A stretch of 64,000 nucleotides of DNA from Liolophura sinensis (lineage: Eukaryota > Mollusca > Polyplacophora > Chitonida > Chitonidae): contig NC_088306.1 in NCBI RefSeq assembly GCF_032854445.1, positions 10,192,193-10,256,192 on the forward strand, read 5' to 3'. The position numbers and the translations under genes are program-made. Positions 23,801-34,300 of the stretch are shown in pieces. Numbering within the stretch: position 1 is the stretch's first letter; every line of letters begins with the position of its first letter. The notes below the pieces were generated by a model, which saw only the letters and a program-made list of their open reading frames with translations, was not told where the DNA came from and made no database searches.

Positions 23801-26564
23801 GCAAACCCACGCCACATGTTTCTACACACATATTCCTACACAACAGATGTATATATACTTACCTGCACAGTGAGATATTCAACGTATTTTCCCGTGTATT
23901 CCGAGCCATCATGACAACAAGCACCATACGGACCAACGGAGCCGGCCACTAGAACTTTAGGGGTCTGGATTCCTGTAAACAGTCATACAATGTCAAACAA
24001 TCATTTCTGGTAGCTTTGTTAGGGAACAGAACAAAAATAAAGGCTATGATACTAATAATAATCAGCACAAAACTAGGAACCGGCACAACTGCCCTCAAGT
24101 CTCAGAATGGAACAGAACCCACGATATCCTATCTCCAGTCACAGCCAATCAGTGTTCAAATGCCATTAGGTATGTATGCACACTTTGTCTCCCAAAGCTA
24201 AATATGTTTACAAGAATGAAGTAGAGAATTTACTTTTTTTTGTTACTTATCATTACTATATGTAGTCGCTGGGAAACTAGCTTATGGGGGCATTGACGCA
24301 ACATAATTTTTATCGTAGACTTAATATGCCTGAAAAATTTGAACACAGAAAGAAAACAAGCTCTGGAGGGCACATTTGAGATTTTAGGGAGCACTTGCAA
24401 GGGTGCTTGTTTTGCTATCATTTCAAACAGCTCCAAACTGAAATTTGAAAGGCTGATAGCGAATGTCAGTCAACTAAAAAAAATAATTGAAACCTTTCAA
24501 TACAGTAATAAAAATGAGCTGATTACTATATAACAGATGCCTAGCCAACTTGTCATACAGGTCTGTCAGCAACCTGCAGATGGTTGTGGGTTTCATCCCG
24601 GCTCTGCCCGGTTTCCTCTCACTATAATGCTGGCCGCCGTCATATAAGTGAAATATTCTTGAGTATGGCGTAAAATACCAATCAAATAAATAAATAAATA
24701 AATTTGTCATACACACAAATAGTGACATATAATAATGTATATAGCAAATCTGCATGATGAAAAATACTGCGTACCGTTACACAGAAAAATATTATGAACA
24801 CTACAACATTAAGATATCAGTGTCATTAAAGAGAAATATGTCCTAAAATATTTTTTTCTTTTACTATGTTTAAATACTTTAAGTGAAGGGCATTTACCAG
24901 GATCTTGTGATAAAACATCTGAACAGGCCTTTCGAGCTAGAGATGTGCTTCTTTTTATCAGGTCAATCGCTTCATTTTCTGTTATTCTGAGATGCTCCCT
25001 AAATCCTGGCACACTTGCTTGATAACTGGCAGTCAGAATGACACTGGCGCCTGCCTGCAAAAAACTGGTGTAACAAATGTATCTCTTGATATTTATTTGG
25101 TTTATATGTTTCATGTCGCACTTAAGAACTTAATATTGCAAGGCATGCAGCCAAACTCGTGTTTCATTTGTGGTGAAAAAAAAACAAGGCATTTAATCCC
25201 TGCTATGCAGAAACAACTTTACAACTTGGAGTGGAGCAGCTTAGACTTTTGTCAGACTATTATATACGTTCCGGTAATTGACATTTTTCAGGCAATAATT
25301 TCATTCTTTTTCTTTTTTTTTTTTTTAATGATTTGAAGATCTTTTCAACTTGCCTGACAAAATGCAATATCATTCAGATGGCTTTAAGTATTGCATAAAA
25401 CAAAGACAAGGAATTGCATGCACCAGTTGGACTTAAAATAGAAAACAGAAAAAAATATTTAAAATGTTCTACTATACAACAACCTCATGTTGCCTTGAAT
25501 AAGACCCAAACTTTCCAATCTTCTTGTCAAATTAAAAACATTTAATCACATAAAGTATTTAATATTTAGCATTCACCCTGACATATGATTTCTTATTAAC
25601 TGCAACTATATAGGCCTACATTAAATGAAAAAGAATTTGAAATTTTCAGCAGCATCAGTGAGAACTCACACCTTAATCATAATGACTGAAAAATTTGATT
25701 CTAATACTCCCTGTAGATGTTAGTCAGTTAGGACTAACTAGACTGAGAGCGTATCTGCCCACAAGCACCATGGTGCGAAATCACGGTGTCTCATAGCCTT
25801 ACCTCTTATGAGCTGATATGATGTAGTCAGGGTCCGTGTGTAAAAGTCGTGCCGTCCATAAAGGGTCAGCCTGAAATATGTTGTGCAAAAAGGATTAAAA
25901 TTATATTCGAACCCATGAGACATTCAGTCGTTCACCTCTATGACACTTCATTTTCTTTCTCGTCACAACTTTATTATTGAAACCTAGGTGTGGTAGGCAG
26001 TACAATTTTTCACAATCATTTTTGTGCTATTTGGGATGAATTCATCTCTTGCAACAATTTCTGGCAGAAATGAAATGAAATAAAAAGTCATTGTGAGGTA
26101 TTAAGAGTGATATTTGTTTAATAAGCCAAATAAGTTTATTTAATTTCTATACTACAGGAAATTAACATTGCTTCTTTTTATTATATCTTTTCCTGTTTTT
26201 AATTACACAGCTTACTTTTGACAAAATTCACTCTTTGAAATATGTATTAATATCACGTTATTTACGAAAAACAAAAAGAAAAATGCAACCGCTGATGAAG
26301 CCTCCGAGGGGATTCGAACCCATGACCTCCAGTTTACTAGACTGGCGCTCTAACCAACTGAGCTACGGAGGCTTCCATGCTGCACTTCATTTTTAAGCGG
26401 AGATATACTTTGTATACCGCTAAGCGCGCTGCGCTCGACTGATTCTGCGTAAACTGTTTTTCTTTGTGTGGTGATTTTGTGACTCTTACATCAATTTTGA
26501 TGTTCCCAATTCGCTCCACAGTGTAAGCGAGCCCACCATCAAGTACTCTAGGCGTCGTATCCAT
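14652..26564 (-). CDS. Homocysteine S-methyltransferase, complete seven-exon gene
   Basis: A cytosolic zinc enzyme of the S-methyl_trans (MmuM/BHMT-like) family. It methylates homocysteine to methionine, in this subfamily typically with S-methylmethionine or SAM as donor. Exons in transcript order are 26564-26490, 25870-25803, 25064-24898, 23972-23863, 22311-22147, 17488-17286 and 14802-14652. They sum to 939 bp, or 312 residues plus stop, close to the usual 310. Motifs in order are VLDGGLA near the N-terminus, DPLWTARLL, AGASVILTASYQA, VAGSVGPYGA, VETIP, the first zinc Cys in GMNC (Cys226), KPNSGE and the paired zinc cysteines in IGGCC (Cys291, Cys292). All three zinc ligands are present, so the enzyme is probably active. 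The start ATG is inferred from family length; an in-frame ATG lies six codons upstream. Methyl-donor preference cannot be read from sequence. Confidence 0.94.
14815..16522. repeat. 23-bp minisatellite, about 75 copies, in last intron of the methyltransferase gene
   Basis: The main unit is CACTACACAACCACTGATGC plus TGT. A shorter variant has GATTAT in place of GATGCTGT, and AACTACTG and AGCTAGTG are further variants. Short runs such as 15700-15900 and 15960-16110 repeat the same variant order. Confidence 0.97.
16545..17240. repeat. 57-bp composite tandem repeat, about 12 diverged copies
   Basis: Units alternate AATCAATGCCACTGAATGGCC and CACCTCGATCAGTGTTACTC plus AAAGGTCCTTTCCT, with AAGAGGCCCTCATCTC variants. 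It follows the 23-bp array and ends about 45 bp before exon 6. Confidence 0.88.
17286..17488 (-). CDS. Homocysteine methyltransferase exon 6 (GMNC zinc motif)
   Basis: Encodes DGCHTCHGETF through KPNSGEQYEAGKG, including the first zinc-ligand cysteine. Acceptor TCTACAG, donor GTAATT; it ends after two bases of a Gly codon. It is absent from standard ORF lists because no ATG begins it. Confidence 0.93.
17650..21105. repeat. 63-bp minisatellite, about 55 copies, with spurious 1124-codon ORF
   Basis: The unit is GATACAAGGTATGATGACAG, GAGCACACCCACCTCTGTC, then ACAAATGTGCACTGTGTCTGTCCA. Because 63 is divisible by three and the unit has almost no stops, the array is open in several frames on both strands. 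The longest, 17671-21045 (+), gives about 54 copies of a 21-residue unit (core YDDRSTPTSVTNVHC). A 441-bp block of seven units is duplicated (about 18826-19257 and 19267-19698). It lies in the intron between methyltransferase exons 5 and 6 and is not a gene. Confidence 0.97.
21255..22095. repeat. 32-bp minisatellite, interrupted by a SINE-A
   Basis: The unit is GATGATAATGTACATATAGA plus AACTCATGACAT. About 13 copies run from 21659 to 22095, and about two copies lie at 21263-21323 on the other side of the SINE-A insertion. Confidence 0.92.
21324..21658 (-). repeat. SINE-A inserted within the 32-bp minisatellite
   Basis: Reverse-oriented, nearly full-length copy of about 335 bp. The tail (TTACTTAACAAGACAT) is at the left and the tRNA-like head (CAGGATTGATCCTGGATC) at the right. 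CATGACGATAATG (21311-21323) and CATGATGATAATG (21659-21671) flank it. They could be a duplication or simply neighbouring array units. Confidence 0.85.
22147..22311 (-). CDS. Homocysteine methyltransferase exon 5
   Basis: Symmetric 55-codon exon, ELQDWHLPRIQ through YLTYSCK, containing GVDILGVETIP. Acceptor TATACAG, donor GTAAAG. Confidence 0.95.
22378..22870 (-). repeat. Old SINE split by a younger SINE-B
   Basis: The tail side (22378-22510, TTATTTGATTG, AACCAGAGTGCCAGGAGAAAA) and a tRNA-like head (22773-22870, reading GGCTCAGATGGTTAAAGC and ACATGTTCAAATC on the minus strand) are joined if the 242-bp SINE-B and its duplication are removed. A similar diverged copy lies at 44985-45260. Confidence 0.7.
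22521..22762 (-). repeat. SINE-B, full length, with 10-bp target-site duplication
   Basis: A complete 242-bp element from the TTATTTATG tail to the tRNA-like head (ACGCTGCGCTAGCACGCG, CAGCTGAGCTGCAGACGCC). It is bounded by CATCCTACAT at 22511-22520 and 22763-22772. This copy defines the family length. Confidence 0.93.
23030..23604. repeat. Dispersed repeat C, copy 1
   Basis: Two blocks match 55840-56190 in the same order. One is around GGCCAGTCATAGGGTTGCAGTGG. The other runs from about 23400 with TTGTTGATTTAACGGCAAG, TTTTAGCAC, ATATCTGTGTA, ATTTGAATGCATCACATGA and CTCAATCAGGC. The spacing between blocks is longer here. I found no coding potential, and the element class is unknown. Confidence 0.75.
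23605..23771 (+). repeat. SINE-B, 5'-truncated, with 13-bp target-site duplication
   Basis: It is inserted at the end of dispersed repeat C and bounded by TATTTTCTGAATG at 23592-23604 and 23772-23784. The AAATAAAT tail is broken by an unusual ACCGGTAATAAAAAAGAAC segment. Confidence 0.9.
23863..23972 (-). CDS. Homocysteine methyltransferase exon 4 (VAGSVGPYGA)
   Basis: Two bases complete a Gly codon, then IQTPKVLVAGSVGPYGACC through EYLTVQ. Acceptor TTTACAG, donor GTAAGT. It has no internal ATG start and is missed by ORF calling. Confidence 0.94.
24560..24703 (+). repeat. SINE-B, 5'-truncated, with 10-bp target-site duplication
   Basis: Starts inside the element at GGTCTGTCAGCAACCTGC and ends in AAATAAATAAATAAA. 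TTGTCATACA flanks it at 24550-24559 and 24704-24713. Confidence 0.92.
24898..25064 (-). CDS. Homocysteine methyltransferase exon 3 (AGASVILTASYQA)
   Basis: The acceptor CACCAG at 25065-25070 is the one that keeps frame: AG plus T gives Ser, then FLQAGASVIL. A CAG ten bases further in (25055-25057) would break the frame and was not chosen. It ends after one base of a Gly codon at GTAAAT. Confidence 0.93.
25803..25870 (-). CDS. Homocysteine methyltransferase exon 2 (DPLWTARLL)
   Basis: A 68-bp exon encoding ADPLWTARLLHTDPDYIISAHK plus two bases. Acceptor TTTCAG, donor GTAAGG. Confidence 0.94.
26300..26372 (-). tRNA. tRNA-Thr (AGT), in intron 1 of the methyltransferase gene
   Basis: A 73-nt cloverleaf on the minus strand. 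Acceptor arm GCCTCCG/CGGAGGC is 7/7, D stem GCTC/GAGC, anticodon stem CCAGT/ACTGG, anticodon loop CTAGTAA with anticodon AGT, and T loop TTCGAAT. The T stem has one mismatch (ATGGG/CCCCT). A-box (TAGCTCAGTTGG) and B-box (GGTTCGAATCC) are intact, and CCA is not encoded, as expected in eukaryotes. No intron. It lies inside the host gene's first intron on the same strand. Confidence 0.95.
26490..26564 (-). CDS. Homocysteine methyltransferase exon 1 (VLDGGLA)
   Basis: From ATG (MDTTPRVLDGG) to a GTAAGA donor after 25 codons. The in-frame upstream ATGs (MLCVED, MKFINS) would add 6-14 residues; the shorter form fits the family, where DGG lies close to the N-terminus. Confidence 0.88.
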
Positions 26565-26850
26565 GTCCTCCACACACAACATCTGGCTACTATTGATAAA
26601 TTTCACTGAAACTCACATCTTCCACTCCGATCGAAAATGAAAACTACACAGCGGGGTTCAAGAAGGTTGTGTACACTTTAACGACTGTGATCCATTTATC
26701 TGAATCTTTTATTGATTCAGTGCAAAATCGTTTATTAAATTTAACTGAAAAATAATTTTAAACGATCCAGATTTCAAATTAGTGGAAACAAATGTGATAG
26801 CTGTTGGAAGGAAATTTTTTCCATGATATCTTACCATCAGGACCCTCAAA

Positions 26851-26934
26851 ATGTCCCGCGCATTTGACCGGCTCGCCAACAAGGTTACGTCCCTTGTCAC
26901 TCAGGCCAAGAGCATGTGGGTCGGCTGTGTTTAG
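26851..26934 (+). CDS. Unassigned short ORF or first exon
   Basis: After an acceptor-like TTACCATCAG (to 26840) comes ATG and 27 codons starting MSRAFDRLANKVTSLVTQAK, an amphipathic-looking sequence, then TAG. A GTGGGT inside it could be a donor. I found no partner exon downstream before C5orf34. It might be the first exon of a small protein, or a chance ORF. Confidence 0.25.
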   Translation: MSRAFDRLANKVTSLVTQAKSMWVGCV

Positions 26935-27799
26935 ACTTGTCATTTGTTTTTCTTTTGTTGATTATATTTTCAAGCCATCTTTGTCTGCTTCAAAATGTGA
27001 TGATGTAAAACCCCTGGTCCTTTTCCACGTGCGATAGCTCAAGTGGGAGAGGTAAGATTAAGCCAAAAATGATTATGTACACAATAAGATGAAAACATCA
27101 CATACAAACGCAACAACTTATCTGTGTTGAGGACGCGTACATCAAGTGCCTGGACGTAGATGTTTTTACGGTAGCCTTACATGAACGGCATTTAAAGTCA
27201 ACGTATATTTTCATAGTCTTTTAATGATATTATAAAGCCTGTTGACACAATACCACAGCCAAAATACATATGAATACAGTAAAAATTAGAAGTTAGGTAG
27301 AGCCTACAGACATCTGTTCTGGTCTTTAGGGTGATCTGTATGCGCAGAGTAAACCCTACAGCCATCATACTTTATAAATTACAAGCTGTCATTTAACAGA
27401 AAAATCAATTCAGAGAAATGAGTTTTCGTGAATTAAAAATATTTTTAAATGCAAAGCTGAAAACTTAAGAAAGAAAATAAAAATTGATTTTAACACCAGA
27501 GTTATACTTCAACATTTAATTTAAATGAATTATTTAAAACTCTCATGTTAAATTACTTCGATTTAAATTCCTGCCAAATTTACCAAAGGATGTGAAATAG
27601 AAGACCTTATGTACAAAAATAGTTAAGTTTATTGAAGTAAGCCCATGTAGCCAGGTTATACTTGTTCACTATGATTAAGTATAGCCTGATTAAGTGGTCT
27701 ACCTGAAGTGTACTACCTGAAGTGTTAATTGATAATAGTATGTAGATTAGCCACATGTCAGATTCCTGCATCATTAATTTAGCCCAGTGTTCAAAACCC

Positions 27800-27945
27800 A
27801 AATTATTTATTTATTTGATTGATATTTTATACTGTACTAAAGAAATTAATATCTCACTTATATGTCGGCAGCCAGCATTATTGTGGGAGCATAAAGACCA
27901 TCTGCAGGTTGCTGACGGACCTTTCTCACATACGACAAAGCGTAA
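27800..27945 (-). repeat. SINE-B fragment, diverged
   Basis: Reverse-oriented copy with TTATTTATTTGATTGATATT at the left, GTCGGCAGCCAGCATTAT and GACCATCTGCAGGTTGCTG. Part of the centre is deleted. Confidence 0.75.
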
Positions 27946-28221
27946 TTAAATTAACGCTGAAATTTTTCAAAGCAAAAAATATTATTCTTATTTATCTCCA
28001 TACGTATAATAATATAATTAATTTATTCTATAATAATAAATCGTACTAATGCAACATTTGCCAGTGTTTTGCGTATCTATCTATGTAAAAACACTAATTT
28101 TGTATGCAACACAGAAGTTATGTATGTTATGTATACCAATAAATAAACTGAAACTCAAAAGGATTTAAAAAAAAAAACCTTGACTTAACTTAAATGTCCA
28201 CTACTGTTGTGTCGTCTGCAG

Positions 28222-28369
28222 ATGCCAGCTTTCCCTGTGTTGATGGTTCAGTATATAAATGACACAACAGAAGTTCGTTATTCTGACGGATCAAGACTTG
28301 AGCTGTCCCCGTGTGGATCAGTGTTCCAGTATGAGGAGGCGAGGCCAGAGTCACGGCACCCTGTACAGG
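28222..28369 (+). CDS. C5orf34: C5orf34 exon 1 (VRYSDGS, LSPCGS)
   Basis: Begins with ATG immediately after TCTGCAG and ends one base into a Gly codon at GTAGGT. The alternative donor one base earlier breaks the join to exon 2. Confidence 0.9.
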
Positions 28370-31300
28370 GTAGGTGTTGTGTGTCATGTGTCGTTATGAG
28401 GGGTTGTGCTGGGTATATCTTCAATTGTTCAATAATATAACTCCCGCCCCTGTTATTTGTTTTGATTGACCTAGATGTCACAGAGCGTGGCCTGGTAATG
28501 TTACAAAGTGCAGTCACTAGCAACCTCATCACTAATCTCTCCTTGTGTCCTTTTGCATAGAATTTCAGACTTTCATCATGAAAACTCATACCTGCCTAAA
28601 GTTTAGAAAGTTCCCGTCATTGTGATACCAAGCCAGCACCTATACCCAAAAATAAGAGGCTGGCAGGGAAAAAGACTACACCGTAAAATTCACAGAATTA
28701 CAATTTGTCCAGAAAAACAGAAGTGCTAATAGGGTACTCTGTTCCTGCTAGTGTCTTTCCACTTTGTTATAGTATTTATGTATTTATTTATTTGATTGGT
28801 GTTTTGCGCCGTACTCAAGAATATTTCACTTATATGATGGCGGCCAGCGTTATAGTGTGAGGAAACCGGGCAGAGCACGGAGGAAACCTACAACCATCCG
28901 CAGGTTGCTGGCAGACTTCCCACTACTTTGTTATAGTAAAGACCCGAATATATGAAAGGCGATAGAGCCTTATATTTCATATGATAGAGCCTTTTATTAA
29001 CTGAGGTCCCATTGGTATGCAAAATGCTTAGCTCACAATTTAGAAACAGGATTCCACAAGTATGCAGAATGCTTAGCTTACAATTTAGAAATAGGATTCC
29101 ACCAGTATGCAGAATGCTTACCTTACAATTTAGAAATAGGATTCCACCAGTATGCAGATTGCTTAGCTTACAACTTAGAAAATAGGATTCCACCAGCATG
29201 CAGAATGCTTAGCTTACAACTTAGAAATAGGATTCCACCAGTATGCAGAATGCTTAGCTTACAACTTAGAAATAGGATTCCACCAGTGTGCAGAATGCTT
29301 AGCTTACAACGTGGAAATAGGATTCCACCAGCATGCAGAATGCTTAGCTTACAACTTAGAAATAGGATTCCACCAGCATGCAGAATGCTTAGCTTACAAT
29401 TTAGAAATAGGATTCCACCAGTATGCAGAATGCTTAGCTTACAACGTGGAAATAGGATTCCACCAGCATGCAGAATGCTTAGCTTACAACTTAAAAATAG
29501 GATTCCACCAGCATGCAGAATGCTTACCTTACAACTTAGAAATAGGATTCCACCAGCATGCAGAATGCTTAGCTTACAACTTAGAAATAGGATTCCACCA
29601 GCATGCAGAATGCTTACCTTACAACTTAGAAATAGGATTCCACCAGCATGCAGAATGCTTACCTTACAACTTAGAAATAGGATTCCACCAGTGTGCAGAA
29701 TGCTTAGCTTACAACGTGGAAATAGGATTCCACCAGCATGCAGAATGCTTAGCTTACAATTTAGAAATAGGATTCCACCAGCATGCAGAATGCTTAGCTT
29801 ACAACTTAGAAATAGGATTCCACCAGCATGCAGAATGCTTAGCTTACAATTTAGAAATAGGATTCCACCAGTATGCAGAATGCTTACCTTACAACGTGGA
29901 AATAGGATTCCACCAGCATGCAGAATGCTTAGCTTACAACTTAAAAATAGGATTCCACCAGCATGCAGAATGCTTAGCTTACAACTTAGAAATAGGATTC
30001 CACCAGCATGCAGAATGCTTAGCTTACAACTTAAAAATAGGATTCCACCAGCATGCAGAATGCTTAGCTTACAACTTAGAAATAGGATTCCACCAGCATG
30101 CAGAATGCTTACCTTACAACTTAGAAATAGGATTCCACCAGCATGCAGAATGCTTAGCTTACAATTTAGAAATAGGATTCCACCAGTATGCAGAATGCTT
30201 AGCTTACAACGTGGAAATAGGATTCCACCAGCATGCAGAATGCTTAGCTAACAACTTAGAAAAAGGATTCCACCAGCATGCAGAATGCTTAGCTTACAAC
30301 TTAGAAATAGGATTCCACCAGTATGCAGAATGCTTAGCTTACAACGTGGAAATAGGATTCCACCAGCATGCAGAATGCTTAGCTTACAACTTAGAAATAG
30401 GATTCCACCAGCATGCAGAATGCTTAGCTTACAACTTAGAAATAGGATTCCACCAGCATGCAGAATGCTTACCTTACAACTTAGAAATAGGATTCCACCA
30501 GTATGCAGAATGCTTAGCTTACAATTTAGAAATAGGATTCCACCAGTATGCAGAATGCTTAGCTCACAATTTAGAAATACGATTACATTTACATCACCTC
30601 TCTTGTGCCTGATTCAGGAGTGGTAGATCCAGGGTCAAATCCTGGGTCAGGTCACACCTAAGACTTTAAGAGAAGGAGTTGCAGCTTCCTGTCTTGGCGT
30701 TCAGCCTGAAGGGGATGGTGCAACTGCTGGTTGACCCGTATCAGTATAATGCCTCGTGCGGGTTGGCTTACTTGCCTTCGGTAAGGCGTCTCAGTGAAGC
30801 ATCACTAGATAAAAGAACGGTGGAAGTCCATCCTGCAACAACCCCAAGCACTCACTCACTCTCTCGTGTAATTTGGGGATGTGTATTTTTTTTTTTTTTT
30901 TTATGTAAGCTTATGGGTTTTGGTATCAAAAAATATAAATATCCTGCATTATAAATTTTTCATGTATTATAGCTATTTATTACAAGGGAATATTTATCAG
31001 CATTCAGACTTTAACGCATGTGTAACCATTTTTTTTAACGCTAGGAGTGGATGTTATTCAGCAGAGGTCTGCATTTGTCACCAGCCAGTATCGAGACAAA
31101 CTCATCGAGGCTCTAGACTTCCGAAATCGTTTTGCGGAGCGACCCTATATTTGTCAGGAACTGTTCTCAAAGGAGGATATTGTGGTAGGTTTGTTTGAGA
31201 CAGTGTTAGGTGCACAGAGATGCTTTGTTTACGTGGTAAATACTCCATTGTCTTAAGTCATATGCAGTCCACCTTGATGATCCATCTATGAGTAACACAT

Positions 31301-34300
31301 TTTTCATGACATGAAATCTGACATGTTTTGTCATAGATTTTATGACGTATTTGTGAAACTTTGCTTTCAGACGTGACATGAAGAGACATTTCGTTAGTTG
31401 TTGTTATAAATTTTTGATGAAATCTACTAATATTAATTAGTAGGTATGAAAGATACACTAGTTTATCTTGGTGTCAGGAGATATCATTACTAATTCTCAC
31501 GTAATTGTCATAAATTGTAAACAGTACATTCATCTCTGTGGCTTCTTTGGGGCCTCTTTGGCTCAGTTCGTAGGGTAATGACCCTGGAGTCACTTACAGA
31601 TGTTTTTGCTGTGAGTTCAAGTCCAGCTTATGCTGGCTTCCTCTCTAGCGGTAAGTGAGAATGTCTTGCAGCAACCTGCGGACGGTCGTAGGTTTCCCGG
31701 GGCTCTGCCCGGTTTCCGCCCACCATAATGCTGTCATATAAGTGAAATATTCCTGAGTACGGCGTAAAACACCATTCAGGAAAATAAATAAATAAATCTC
31801 TGTGTCTGATTCTTTTTTAATGATATGTTCTTTTTGGAATAAGTATTGTTTTAAAGCAAAAATCAGTGTATGTGTTTGTGAGAGAAAAAAAAACAAAAAT
31901 GTCCAAAATGCTTGTTTTTAGATAAAGTGTTGTATTCTTGATTCCTTTCTAGCAACTTTACTCCAACATTGTTGAAGCAGCCTGGCCCAGTACTACAGAT
32001 GATGCAGAAGTATTACAAGATGGCAGCATACGGTTGACATCACAGGATGAGTTTGCTAGTCTCGTTTTCTCTCCTCACGGGCGAGATTTCACTGTCTGCT
32101 ACCTCTCCAAAACCAGCACCTGTCCTCCGTCTTCCCAGCTGGCAATACCAAAACGGCAGCATAGCAGTCCTGTGGAAACTCGAGTTAGACATGTGTCAGC
32201 AGGGAGTAACTCTGGTGTTTCTGATAAGTCAGATGGCAGCTTTAAGTTACCAGGGAAACCATCTAAAAGGAAAGGGAGCAGTAGGCGGAAACACAAAGGC
32301 TCTCAGTTTGGCAGCTTGACGGTAGAGCCTTCAGCGACATCCGCTTTTGTGGCCATTGTACCAGCGCAGCGCCCGCATCAGCATCGACGGCAGTCCAGTA
32401 ATCCTCGGTACTCAGACGGAGAAAGCAGCTCTCACTCTGTTCAGAGTTATGATTCGTTGACATCGTCGATAGAAGACGAGCTTTGCTCAAGCTATCACGA
32501 TCTCAACATCCAAGCTGCCTCAAAGTCCCGGCAAAATCCCAGCGCTGCTACCTCAAGTGTTCTAAAATCCCGTCCTCAAGGTCGCCGTGGTAACCAGGAG
32601 AACTTCTGTCCTCATGTCTCCCCCGGTGTTAGTCCAATTAGCAAAGATCTCAGCCCGCTACACACAGGTACGGCATGGTGCTCGATAGATGGCGGTGCTT
32701 CTGGAGAGAACCAATCAAAATGCAGACAGTATTATTGCTGGGTAACTCAGCATGTGTCATGTTCGGACTGCCCCCGATACTGGGAGCACCCTGCCCGGCT
32801 TGTTCAGGAGAAGTGGCGAAAACTGCAAGCTCAGGCTGATGATTCAGGTATATATGCAAAAATACATTGATTTTTTTCGTGTGATTGGTGTCGTCAAGAA
32901 GTTTTCATTGACATGACAGGGTTCAGGTTTATGGGTGTGGGAGTTTCACTGATATGACAGTGTTCAGGTTTATGGGTGTGGGAGTTTCATTGATATGACA
33001 GGGTTCAGGTTTATGGGTGGGGGAGTTTCATTGATTTGACAGGGTTCAGGCTTATGGGTGTGGGAGTTTCATTGACATGACAGGGTTCAGGTTTATGGGT
33101 GTGGGAGTTTCATTGATATGACAGGGTTCAGGTTTACGGGTGGGGGAGTTTCATTGACCTGACAAGGTTCAGGTTTATGGGTGGATGAGTTTCATTGACA
33201 TGACAGGGCTCAGGTTTATGGGTGGCTAAGTTTCATTGACATGACAGGGTTCAGGTTTATGGGTGTGGGAGTTTCATTGACATGACAGTTTTCAGGTTTA
33301 TGGGTGGGGGAGTTTCACTGATATGACAGGGCTCAGGTTTATGGGTATGGGAGTTTCATTGATATGACAGGGTTCAGGTTTACGGGTGGGGGAGTTTCAT
33401 TGATTTGACAGGGTTCATTTTTATGGGTGTGGGAGTTTCATTGACATGACAGGGTTCAGGTTTATGGGTGGGTGAGTTTCATTGATATGACAGGGTTCAG
33501 GTTTACAGGTGGGTGAGTTTCATTGATATGACAGTGTTCAGGTTTATGGGTGTGGGAGTTTCATTGACATGACAGGGTTCAGGTTTATGGGTGTGGGAGT
33601 TTCATTGTTATGACAGGGTTTAGGTTTATGGGTGTGGGAGTTTCATTGACATGACCGTGTTTAGGTTTATGGGTGTGGGAGTTTCATTGACATGACAGGG
33701 TTCAGGTTTACAGGTGTGGGAGTTTCATTGTTATGACAGGGTTTAGGTTTATGGGCGTGGGAGTTTCATTGACTTGACAGGGTTCAGATTTATGGGTGTG
33801 GGAGTTTCATTGACATGACAGGGTTCAGGTTTATGGGTGTGGGAGTTTCATTGACATGACAGGGTTTAGGTTTACAGGTGGGGGAGTTTCATTGTTATGA
33901 CAGGGTTCAGGTTTATGGGTGTGGGAGTTTCATTGACATGACAGGGTTCAGGTTTATGGGTTTGGGAGTTTCATTGACATGACAGGGTTCAGGTTTATGG
34001 GTGTGGGAGTTTCATTATTATGACAGTTTTCAGGTTTATTAGCCTGAAGAAAATTGTGTAACATTGTATTAAATATGAACTAAAGCTGCTGCTGTTATAC
34101 TTTGTCTTTGGAAATAATACAGGTGTAACACCCAGTATTAGCTAATAGATTTTTGAACAGCTGGGGCCATTACTTGATTGGTGAAGGACTGTGTAATCGC
34201 ATTTAGATATCTCTTTAGATCATGTGAGCCAAGGAGGCCTCGAGATGTTGCTTTAAATGGAACCACTGTAGATGAAAAACTGCACTGTCAGCAGTATTGA

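Larger units (their letters stand above)
26565..28221. other. Region between the methyltransferase and C5orf34 genes
   Basis: The two genes are divergently oriented, so promoters for both should lie here. I see no clear TATA box. The stretch holds an unassigned small ORF (26851), a SINE-B fragment and AT-rich sequence. Confidence 0.5.

Noticed and set aside
29205..30626. 433- and 348-codon + strand ORFs with 15-residue repeats
   Set aside because: Both are readings of the 45-bp minisatellite in C5orf34 intron 1; two overlapping frames cannot both be real, and neither shows a start context or homology.
32047..32490. Overlapping ORFs in other frames of C5orf34 exon 3
   Set aside because: Shadows of a long, conserved coding exon.
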